Positions 52,001 through 59,463 of a stretch of DNA of 59,463 nt are shown here, piece by piece. A model generated the notes under the pieces. It was not told the origin of the DNA, ran no database searches, and saw only the letters and a program-made list of their open reading frames with translations. Position 1 is the stretch's first letter. Every line of letters starts with the position of its first letter. Source of the DNA: a virus. The DNA is taken from IMG/VR virus record IMGVR_UViG_3300042330_000238, positions 1 to 59,463 of that record. One strand, written 5' to 3'. The position numbers and the translations under genes were made by a program.

Positions 52001-53185
52001 GAAGTTTATCGTAAAATGATGTCTGATAAAGTTGAAGAATATTCTGAAAAAGAATTAAAAATTGCAGCACAACCTTTAAAAGGTGTATTTTTTGGTAGAG
52101 ATGCTACTGGAAAACCAACATATTTAAAATATTCTCAAGCAGTATTATCTAAAGCATTAATACAAGGTTCTGATTTAGAAACAATGTATAACAAAATGAT
52201 TGATAATAATGTTGACGAACTTATTACATTTGATGGTGTTAAAGTAGGAGCTATTGAACCAACACAAATACATGATGAAAACGGTAATATTTTAGAAGAT
52301 TTTCCTCTAAATGTACAAACGTTATCTAACAGAGATTGGAAACTTCAACAAGACTTACCTACAAAAACATTTAAAAATATTGATGTTGGATCACAAATTC
52401 AAAAAAATATATTTGCAGGTTTAAGACATAATGAAACATTAGATGGATTTATGTTAGATGGTAAGTCTTATACAGGTAAACAAATAATGGATGAAATTGT
52501 TAAAACAGTTTCAGGATTATCTGATAAAGGTTTAAAATCATTAAAAGAAGAATTCAATATTGGTGATGATTATAAAATAGGAAATATTTCTGGATTTTAC
52601 AAATCATTAATTAGAGAATTAGAACAGCGTGGTGGTTCTGAAAATGTTATTAAAGCATTAGAAACTGAAACAACTATTGTAGGTATTCCTCAATCAGCAG
52701 GAAAATTATATAATATATTTGCTTCTATAATGAAAAGTAGACTTATTAAAATTAAAACTAATGGTGGAGCATTTATTCAAATGTCAAACTTTGGTTTAAA
52801 TAAGTCAGAAGTAGATAGTAAAGGTGTGATATGGAGTCCTAATGCATTAGAAACAGTCCATGAACCTCATATGTATATAGATCCTGATACATTAAGACGT
52901 ACAGTAAGACCTGGTGGTATATTAGTGTCAGGTAGTTTTATTGCAAAATATATACCTAATTGGAAAACTAAAACACCTGAACAAATATTTGGTTATACAA
53001 ATGAAAATGGCGAATTTGTTAAAGGTTTAATTGATCCTAAAATATTAGATAATATTATAGGTTATCGTATTCCTAATCAAGGTTTAGCTTCAAATGATGC
53101 TTTACAAATTGTAGGTATATTACCTGAATCTGCAGGAGATACAATTGTAGCTTATACAGGGATTACTACTAAAACTGGGTCTGAT
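49085..53185 (+). CDS. Giant virion RNA polymerase, exon 1 (residues 1-1367)
   Basis: First exon of a single-chain DNA-dependent RNA polymerase of the phi14:2 gp66/crAss type. It encodes 1367 residues and ends ...TGSD. Read without splicing, only K-R and a stop (53192) follow. The region before the junction carries RNAP-like elements: MKSRLIKIKTNGGAF near 1218-1232 with basic residues, EPHMYIDPD, and RIPNQGLASNDALQIVGILP near 1326-1345. These lead into the double-psi beta-barrel catalytic loop. In crAss-like phages this enzyme enters the cell with the DNA and transcribes early genes. The spliced product has about 2360 residues, close to phi14:2 gp66 (about 2180). Confidence 0.9.
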
Positions 53186-54139
53186 AAACGTTAATGTTTG
53201 ACCCAGTATAAAAATAAAAATATTGTTAATTGCTGGAAACTCCTAAAGCTTTGTAAACTACAACGTAATTTGAAAAAATAAGCGTGAATGTTTAAAAATT
53301 ACAAAGATGGCGAATGGACAATCAGCAGCCGAGCTCCTTTAATATGGAGAGGGTTCAACGACTAATGCTCAAATTAATAGTTCCCTATATGGGTAACACA
53401 AACAAAATCATATGAAAACAAAATTTAACAAAGAGTCAAGAAACTTGATTATTGGAATGTTATTAGGTGACGGAACAATTTCTAATAACTACGTGTTTAA
53501 ACTTTCACACGGAGAAAAACAAAAAGAATATTTAGAATGGAAAATTAAACTTCTTAATAAATATGGTATAAAAAATAATGGTTTAAAAGAATACATTCAA
53601 ACAGTAGGTTATAATATTGGATCTAAAGTTTATTATTCTCAATTAAGTATTATACCCTTTATTAAAGTTTTAAGAAGAGTAATTTATAATCCTAAAAAAA
53701 ATTATGCTAATCGCAAACTATTAAATAGATTAAACGAATTAACAATTGCAATTTGGTATATGGACGATGGTCATATTAACATTAGAAAAACTGAAAATAA
53801 AGTTCATGGTTTTTATATTAAAATTGCAACATGTTTAACTAAAGAACAAAACCAAATTATAATAGATTATTTTAAAGAAGTTTGGAATATATCTTTTTAT
53901 CAATTTAAAGAAGGTAAAGAAACTTATTCTTTGTGTTGTGGAACACAAGAAGGTGTTAAATTTATACAATTAATAAAACCTTATGTAGAATCATGTCCGT
54001 CGATGCTATATAAAATTCAATATGATTTGAGCCAACGTAAAGATTACGTTGCGTAGAGTTTAATAACTCGAAACACAATACACTAAAAATAGTGAAGATA
54101 TAGTCTGATCTCATATGAAAGTATGAGTTAACATAAATG
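53186..54139 (+). ncRNA. Group I self-splicing intron in the RNA polymerase gene
   Basis: A 954-base intron. P1: exon CTGGGTCTGAT (53175-53185) pairs with intron GTTTGACCCAG (53196-53206), with one T-T mismatch and the exon's last U opposite G, the normal 5' splice pair. Core elements: P-like AATTGCTGGAAA (53228), Q-like AATCAGCAGC (53320), R GGTTCAACGACTAATG (53352-53367) and S AAGATATAGTC (54095-54105); GACTA and TAGTC form P7. CACTA/TAGTG (54081-54094) closes P8, and CTCATA/TATGAG (54110-54127) is P9. The intron ends in G (54139). Joining 53185 to 54140 keeps frame and creates the D-F-D-V-D motif. Confidence 0.93.
53412..54056 (+). CDS. LAGLIDADG homing endonuclease inside the intron
   Basis: A 214-residue endonuclease with two LAGLIDADG-type motifs: LIIGMLLGDGTI (12-23) and TIAIWYMDDGHI (111-122), giving a single-chain enzyme. 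The acidic residues D20 and D118/D119 are the likely metal ligands. It lies in the loop between the R and S elements (P8 region), the usual place for an intron-borne endonuclease. It should cut the intronless allele of the polymerase gene near the junction and so spread the intron. Some enzymes of this family also help the intron fold. Confidence 0.93.
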   Translation: MKTKFNKESRNLIIGMLLGDGTISNNYVFKLSHGEKQKEYLEWKIKLLNKYGIKNNGLKEYIQTVGYNIGSKVYYSQLSIIPFIKVLRRVIYNPKKNYANRKLLNRLNELTIAIWYMDDGHINIRKTENKVHGFYIKIATCLTKEQNQIIIDYFKEVWNISFYQFKEGKETYSLCCGTQEGVKFIQLIKPYVESCPSMLYKIQYDLSQRKDYVA

Positions 54140-57121
54140 TTTGACGTTGATAAAATGTATATAATGTTTCCTAAAATTGTACCTCAATATAATTTGTCAG
54201 ATAAAATTTTTAATTATGTTCGTACAAATTTAAAAGGTAAAACTAAAGAGGAAACAATTGATAATATTAATAAAGTAATTGATCAAATTAATCCTGATTA
54301 TGATGAATCATTTAATGTAGATGATTTTGCAGAAGAAATTTTAAATATTTCAAATGTAAGTGATACCCAAGATTTAGAAAAACAATTATATAAAGATACT
54401 GTAAATTTATTTATTAACGTTTTACGTAAAACTAAAAAACAATCACCGTTATTAAAAGATATTAAAGATCAAACTGATTTTGACACGGTTGAAAGTTTAA
54501 AATATGATGTTAGAGATTTAGGAAATAAATTAATTGAATTATATAAATCAGTACTTACACATCCTGAAGTTTATTCAAGTGTAATGAAACCTATTGATAT
54601 TGATTTTATAGAAAAAGAAATTAAAGATATTTTTCCTGATAAATCTAATATATTTATGAATCATTTTGATCCTGAAGTAGACACTAAATTAAGATATTCT
54701 TTATTAGGTGGTAAAGCAGGAGTTGGACAAGAAGCTAATGCTATGGTTGATATTAGTAGACCTGGTAAATTAGTTTTAAATGATGTTAAAGATATTTTAT
54801 GGGGTCATCACAATATAGAAGGTGAATCAATATTTGACTTAGAGTTTTCTGAAAAATTATCTGAAGAAGATTTAAATTATTATGTTAATGAACTTGTTGA
54901 TAAAAATGCAGATTCTGAAAGAATTAAAGAGTTTAAAAATGAACTTCGTAAAGTAAAAACAATTGATTCTTTAACAGCTATTTTGAATGCATTTGTGGAT
55001 ATTGCAAAAGATCCATATATTTCTAAAGGTAACTGGACAACATCTACAACAAATGTTGGAAACTTATTATTAAGATTGGGTGCACATCCACTATATGTTG
55101 TAAACTTTTTAGCAAATGATGTTATTACACAATATGTAGAATTTCAAAAATCTAAAGAAGGTTTAACTGAAAATGAACCTGGAGATTTAATGGAATCATT
55201 TAAAGCAGAGCTAGTAATAAATAATTTAAATAATTATGCTAAAAAACAAGGATTTAAACTTGATTTGGGTGCAATTTATGATAAACAATTTAATAAATTA
55301 AATGTTGAAGAACGTAAAGAGAAATTAAAATATCGTTTAGATAAAGGATATATTAATCAACAACAATATGATGAAGAACTAGTTAGTATAGATAAAGAAC
55401 TTAAAGATTCTTTAAATATATTAAATAAAAAATTAAAGTTAGAAACAGATGATTTAGAAAAAGTAAGAAAAGATATTATAAGTATTAATAATTCTGTTTT
55501 TGATGCAAAACCTTTAAATATATTTGATAGAAATACTTTACAATATAATAAGTTTAAATTAAATTTAAAATACTTTAGAAATCAAAATAAGATTAAAAAT
55601 AAAAATGAAGATTCGTTAATGTTTGAAGTTAATTTACTAAAAACATTTAAAGATTTAGTTGAATACTCTAAAAATCTTGGTGAAACTGTAAGACTATCTA
55701 AAATTGATACTGATGGTTTTGGAAAAGATCACAATAGTTTATTTGGTATTTTTAATTTATATGAACAAGTTATAGATAAAGAGATAGATCAAGTTAAAGG
55801 TTCAATTAGAGGTTTTAATACTAAATTAAACAATACTACACTTGGAGTATATTGGAATCAATTAGAATGGGTTAAAAACCTTGTAGAGGCTAATCCTTTA
55901 TTATTTCCGTCAGGTATGTCGCAAGCTAAGAATATGTTTAATGAAATATCTAATGATTTATATGGTACTAACGCAATTGACGCTGAACTATTAACAGATT
56001 TAAGTAAACATTATAATAGTTATTTAATGTCTAAATTCTTTAATTTATCTAAAGAAGAATCACAAGATTTATTAGACAATCTTCCTAAAAGAATAAAAGA
56101 ATATAAAGATATAATAGGTGAAAAATATTTCATGTTAAATGAAATGAATATTAAAACTTATAAAAATAATAAATATTCTGATTCAATTCAATTAGGTAAT
56201 AGAAAGAAATCTAAATCTTATGATAGATCATTTACAAATTCTTGGAAAGATTTATTTATAGATAATCCCAAATTAGCTGAAGATTTAGTTAAATATGGTT
56301 TTATTACTTCAGGATTTCAAATGAATACTAATCAATTTTTTACATTCATACCTTCTGAATATTTTAATCAGAACGATATTAATCGTAAAATACAAGATAT
56401 TACTGAAGAAATTAATAATGAACAATTAAATGATTTTGTAGATAAATTTTATTTAAATAATTTAACTAATAAAAAATATGTTAAAAAAATAAAAGATAGT
56501 TTAATTTATACATTTACTAAAAATTTAAAAAGTGAACAAGATTTTACTAATGATTTTATAATGAAAGAACCTGGTAAATCTCGTAAATATGTAGAATTAA
56601 GAATACCTTCAAAATTAGGAGCAGATCCTTTAGCAAATATACCTAAACAATATTATAAACTTGTAGGTTATAATGAATTAAAACAAGGTGTTTATCAAAG
56701 AATTGAAGATGTTATTAATAAATTAAATGATAGATCTTTAATCACTTATTCAGACTATGTCGATGTTAAGACAACTATTAAACCTGACTTAGATGTACAA
56801 TCACCTCAAATAGAAGATTTTGTACCTACAGATAGTGTTGATAATTTATATGAAGATGTAAATATGGAAGAATTTTTAAATTCAATGCAATATGGTAGTG
56901 AGCCAATGATAGTATCTGAAGTTACACCAATTGTTGAAATTCAACAATTATCTTTATTTGATAATATTCAAGAATCTAAAACTATGAATAGTTTAAAAGA
57001 AATGTTTGAACAAAGTTTAATGTTAAATAAGTTTAACGAATCAGGAGTAAATAATGTAGATGATTTAAGTAAATTATCTGAAGATGAATTAGCAGAACTG
57101 CTTAAAAAAATATGTAAATAA
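54140..57121 (+). CDS. Giant virion RNA polymerase, exon 2 (residues 1368-2360)
   Basis: The second exon begins FDVDKMYIMFPKIVP, which completes the catalytic motif D-F-D-V-D with the Asp at the end of exon 1 (D1367, D1369, D1371). These three Asp would coordinate the catalytic magnesium, like NADFDGD in cellular beta-prime subunits. The ATG at 54137-54139 belongs to the intron end and is very probably not used. The rest of the exon (993 residues) is helical and charged. The stop TAA overlaps the ferritin ATG (TAATG). The remaining trigger-loop-like parts cannot be placed by eye. Confidence 0.9.
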   Translation, partial: FDVDKMYIMFPKIVPQYNLSDKIFNYVRTNLKGKTKEETIDNINKVIDQINPDYDESFNVDDFAEEILNISNVSDTQDLEKQLYKDTVNLFINVLRKTKKQSPLLKDIKDQTDFDTVESLKYDVRDLGNKLIELYKSVLTHPEVYSSVMKPIDIDFIEKEIKDIFPDKSNIFMNHFDPEVDTKLRYSLLGGKAGVGQEANAMVDISRPGKLVLNDVKDILWGHHNIEGESIFDLEFSEKLSEEDLNYYVNELVDKNADSERIKEFKNELRKVKTIDSLTAILNAFVDIAKDPYISKGNWTTSTTNVGNLLLRLGAHPLYVVNFLANDVITQYVEFQKSKEGLTENEPGDLMESFKAELVINNLNNYAKKQGFKLDLGAIYDKQFNKLNVEERKEKLKYRLDKGYINQQQYDEELVSIDKELKDSLNILNKKLKLETDDLEKVRKDIISINNSVFDAKPLNIFDRNTLQYNKFKLNLKYFRNQNKIKNKNEDSLMFEVNLLKTFKDLVEYSKNLGETVRLSKIDTDGFGKDHNSLFGIFNLYEQVIDKEIDQVKGSIRGFNTKLNNTTLGVYWNQLEWVKNLVEANPLLFPSGMSQAKNMFNEISNDLYGTNAIDAELLTDLSKHYNSYLMSKFFNLSKEESQDLLDNLPKRIKEYKDIIGEKYFMLNEMNIKTYKNNKYSDSIQLGNRKKSKSYDRSFTNSWKDLFIDNPKLAEDLVKYGFITSGFQMNTNQFFTFIPSEYFNQNDINRKIQDITEEINNEQLNDFVDKFYLNNLTNKKYVKKIKDSLIYTFTKNLKSEQDFTNDFIMKEPGKSRKYVELRIPSKLGADPLANIPKQYYKLVGYNELKQGVYQRIEDVINKLNDRSLITYSDYVDVKTTIKPDLDVQSPQIEDFVPTDSVDNLYEDVNMEEFLNSMQYGSEPMIVSEVTPIVEIQQLSLFDNIQESKTMNSLKEMFEQSLMLNKFNESGVNNVDDLSKLSEDELAELLKKICK

Positions 57122-57615
57122 TGGATAAATCAAACTTATTAAGTAAAATAATTGTAGATACTTTAAACTACAGAATACAACAAGAAGAATTTTCTTCAAG
57201 ATTATATGAACAACTATCATTATGGTTAAATAATGAAGGTTTTTTAAATTGTTCAGAATTATATAAAAAGTATTCAGATGAAGAATTAAAACACGCACAG
57301 TGGTCTAAATCATATCTTTTAGATTATGGTATTACACCTTGTCTTATGAAACTAGAGTCTCCAGAAATGGAGATTACTAGTCTTAAAGATGTTTTTGAAG
57401 CGACTTTAGAACACGAACTTGATATTACAAGACAATGTGAAGAATTAGCTTCTACTGCTTTAAAAGAAGGGAATCATGTATTATATGCATTAGCTTCTAA
57501 ATATTGTGCAGAACAACAAGAAGAAATTGGTAAAGCTATTACTAATTTAGATATTTTTAAACTAAGTACTGATATGTTGATTATAGATCATTATGTTGGT
57601 GATAAATTATTATAA
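57121..57615 (+). CDS. Ferritin, non-heme bacterial type
   Basis: A 164-residue ferritin that aligns along its whole length with E. coli FtnA (165). All six ferroxidase-centre ligands are present: E22 (in EEFSS), E55 and H58 (DEELKH), E99 (LEHE), Q132 and E135 (AEQQEE). The pairs EFSSRLYEQLSLW and ITRQCEELA match helices A and C. Ferritin cages oxidise Fe(II) and store it as mineral. The ATG overlaps the polymerase stop by one base, so translation is coupled to a virion gene. Iron supply or redox protection during infection, or packaging in the particle, are possible roles. Confidence 0.92.
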   Translation: MDKSNLLSKIIVDTLNYRIQQEEFSSRLYEQLSLWLNNEGFLNCSELYKKYSDEELKHAQWSKSYLLDYGITPCLMKLESPEMEITSLKDVFEATLEHELDITRQCEELASTALKEGNHVLYALASKYCAEQQEEIGKAITNLDIFKLSTDMLIIDHYVGDKLL

Positions 57616-57618
57616 TAT

Positions 57619-59463
57619 ATGAGTATATCTTGTCCAAATAAACGCTTAAAAAGTTGGAAAGATTTAGTCCAAAAGGTAGGTGAAAATAAAGCCTACCTTT
57701 TATGGTCTGAATATAACGGTAATGTACCTGACAATTATTACAATGAAAAAAGTATAGAAGTTGAAGAAACTCAAGATAATGATATAATAACAAATGAAAA
57801 AAATTTATCTGAATTTGTAGATGAATCTGTTAAAACTTCTATATTTGATGAAAATACTTTGAATTTTAAAAAGAAAACATTATTAGATTTAAATAAGAAA
57901 TTATTATTTGGTAAAGGTACTTTAGATAAATCATATACATCTAAAGAAGTTTTACAAAATATAATTGATTCAAATTTAAATTTTAAAGATGAGACTATTG
58001 ATTTAATTTTTAAAGCAATGACATTATTAGAACGTTCAAATAGTCGTGTTAAAGTTATTAGTCAAGAAAGATTTGATAAAATGACTAAAGATTCTGATGG
58101 TGATGGTGTTGCAATAATGGCTTATAATTATGAATTAGAAAGTGTTATTTATTTACCTGAAAGTTCTTTAGCTAATTTTAGAAGTGATGACGTAATATCT
58201 TCTTTTTTACATGAAATTGCACATGAATTAAGTATTAATGCTTTAATTAATCCTATAACTTATGCTGAAAAACAATTTGCTGAATTAGTTACAAAAGCTT
58301 TTGAACAATATAAATATTTAGGAGAACGTAATTTTAGTAAAAGTTATGGTTTTACTAATGTAAAAGAATTTGTTGCGGAATTATATTCTAATAAAGAATT
58401 TCAACAAGAAATTATTAGTTTAGATAAATCATTATGGCAAAAATTTAAAGATGCTTTTAGAAGAATATTAGGATTACCTAAAACTTTAGCTAATGAAGAA
58501 TTAATAGATAGTATTTTATTAATTCAAGAAGTTGAAAAATATATTGAACAAGTAGGTACTACTTATACATATAAAAATGATTATAGTAATTCATTTGGTA
58601 ATGTATTATTTAAAAAAGTAGATTCTAAAAATATTAAATTAGATACTTTAGAAAAGAAACTTCAATATACTATAGATTTATCTAAAGATAGAATTGAACA
58701 ATTAATTGATAGAACAAGATCTAATAAGAAGTCTAAAAGTAAAAAAGATAAAGAAGAATTTTTAAAATCTTTTGAATCTTTATTAAATGAAATTAAAGTA
58801 TTAGAAAATACAGATAAGTGGAAAGCAATTGTATCCTATGTTAATTCATTTTCTAAAACATTAGAAAGAAGTAATAATATTTTAGATTCATTATTATATG
58901 ATGAAAAAACAGATACTTTTACTAAAGAAATTGATTCTGAAAAAATGTTAGAAGTTGTTTATGCTCATGAAGAATATGTAGCAGCTTATGATTTGTTAGA
59001 AAATATTCAAACATTAATTAAAGATAGTCAAAACGATATTACTGTAAACTCTGATGTACGTGCACAAACTACTGAAATTAAAAGTATTTTAAGAAACTTA
59101 CAAGAAAGTCATGATAAAATTGAAGGTACTTTCAATAACGTTCGTAAAGCATATGCTGTAAAATTATTTTCTAAACCTGAAAATAACACGAGAGTTGTTA
59201 CAGAATGGAGAGATAAATTATTTGCAGAATACTCTAAATTAAAAATACAAAACGAAACTCGTGAACAGTATTTTGGTAGAATGATTAATGGTAAATATAA
59301 AGAAGAATATCAACAAGCATTAAAAGATAGTGCTAAAAGTATTGTAAATGATCCTACTTTTGATATTTCAAGCTTTAGTTTACACGGTGAAGATTTATTA
59401 AATACTAATAGTAGTTTAATTAACATTATGTCTAATATTATTGGTAAAGTTAGAGATAACATT
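57619..59463 (+). CDS. Giant virion protein with zincin metallopeptidase motif (3' end outside window)
   Basis: An open frame from ATG 57619 to the window end, 615 codons so far, with no stop. The N-terminus is MSISCPNKRLKSWKDLVQKV. A gluzincin-type site is present: H198-E199-x-x-H202 in FLHEIAHE, with E254 in EFVAEL as probable third ligand. Residues about 275-300 (KFKDAFRRILGLPKT) and long coiled-coil stretches from 330 onward follow. Large crAss-like virion proteins with zincin domains are known. The peptidase may process internal proteins or act on host material on entry. It follows ferritin by three bases. Confidence 0.8.
   Translation, partial: MSISCPNKRLKSWKDLVQKVGENKAYLLWSEYNGNVPDNYYNEKSIEVEETQDNDIITNEKNLSEFVDESVKTSIFDENTLNFKKKTLLDLNKKLLFGKGTLDKSYTSKEVLQNIIDSNLNFKDETIDLIFKAMTLLERSNSRVKVISQERFDKMTKDSDGDGVAIMAYNYELESVIYLPESSLANFRSDDVISSFLHEIAHELSINALINPITYAEKQFAELVTKAFEQYKYLGERNFSKSYGFTNVKEFVAELYSNKEFQQEIISLDKSLWQKFKDAFRRILGLPKTLANEELIDSILLIQEVEKYIEQVGTTYTYKNDYSNSFGNVLFKKVDSKNIKLDTLEKKLQYTIDLSKDRIEQLIDRTRSNKKSKSKKDKEEFLKSFESLLNEIKVLENTDKWKAIVSYVNSFSKTLERSNNILDSLLYDEKTDTFTKEIDSEKMLEVVYAHEEYVAAYDLLENIQTLIKDSQNDITVNSDVRAQTTEIKSILRNLQESHDKIEGTFNNVRKAYAVKLFSKPENNTRVVTEWRDKLFAEYSKLKIQNETREQYFGRMINGKYKEEYQQALKDSAKSIVNDPTFDISSFSLHGEDLLNTNSSLINIMSNIIGKVRDNI

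Noticed and set aside
53186-54139. Apparent truncation of the polymerase into two genes, or a pseudogene
   Set aside because: The break has a full group I intron with correct P1, core, P7 and terminal G, and splicing restores the frame and the active-site motif; both halves are intact.
54137-54139. ATG as a true start of a separate 994-residue gene
   Set aside because: It consists of the last three intron bases; the product would start one residue before the second Asp-containing part of the catalytic motif. Coincidence is more likely.
1-59463. CRISPR array, integrase, transposase or rRNA
   Set aside because: No regular direct repeats with spacers, no recombinase or DDE motifs in any accepted frame, and no rRNA-like sequence were seen.
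1-59463. Stop-codon reassignment (TAG or TGA read as sense), known in some crAss-like phages
   Set aside because: Large genes are continuous with the standard code and end mostly in TAA; no conserved gene needs an in-frame TAG or TGA to be read through.

Overview
This window is about 59 kb of a tailed, double-stranded DNA phage of the crAss-like group, most likely infecting a member of the Flavobacteriaceae or another Bacteroidota. The evidence is the gene order TerL, portal, scaffold-like protein and HK97-type capsid, then tail and lysis genes, ring and muzzle-like genes, and a run of giant virion genes that includes a phi14:2-type giant RNA polymerase. DNA is very AT-rich, starts lack Shine-Dalgarno sites, and promoters have the Bacteroidota form (TTTG, 20 bases, TAtcTTTG). 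These family assignments come from reading motifs; no database search was possible.

Layout. Bases 1-723 are non-coding, with a tRNA-like T-arm and a degenerate two-unit repeat. Bases 724-6423 are leftward: a surface-lipoprotein SGNH hydrolase, a chain of small hypothetical and membrane proteins, a 0.9 kb gap without genes (4516-5425), and a GC-richer gene with a structured leader and its own terminator. The divergence point (6424-7062) also holds a rightward promoter that drives no gene. Instead it makes a folded RNA of about 270 bases that ends in a terminator. Rightward genes then run to the window end: a ClpP-like protease, tightly overlapped small genes, PhoH, a GroES-like co-chaperonin, a candidate small terminase, a GIY-YIG endonuclease and a GroEL-type chaperonin. 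These lead into TerL (14474), portal (16810), scaffold-like protein (19311) and major capsid protein (20415). Tail fibre-like, holin-like, M15 endolysin and carbohydrate-esterase genes follow (24780-32120), then a DEDDy exonuclease with private promoter and terminator, three ring/connector-like genes and a muzzle-like protein (35080). From 39648 come a second GIY-YIG endonuclease and the giant, probably virion-packaged proteins.

The most striking locus is the RNA polymerase. Two open frames, 49085-53194 and 54137-57121, are one gene split by a 954-base group I intron (53186-54139) that carries a LAGLIDADG endonuclease. P1, the P/Q/R/S core and P7 pairing are visible. Exact splicing joins ...TGSD to FDVDKMY..., restoring the metal-binding D-x-D-x-D motif in a protein of about 2360 residues. 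The intron therefore sits inside the catalytic motif. Directly coupled to the polymerase stop codon is a complete ferritin with all six ferroxidase ligands, followed by another giant protein, cut by the window edge, with an HEIAHE zinc-protease motif.

Other points of interest are the phage-encoded GroES/GroEL pair, the unassigned structured RNA at 6700-6967, the highly uniform promoter family, and two different SGNH esterases (one host-surface lipoprotein, one tail protein) that may act on the same glycan.
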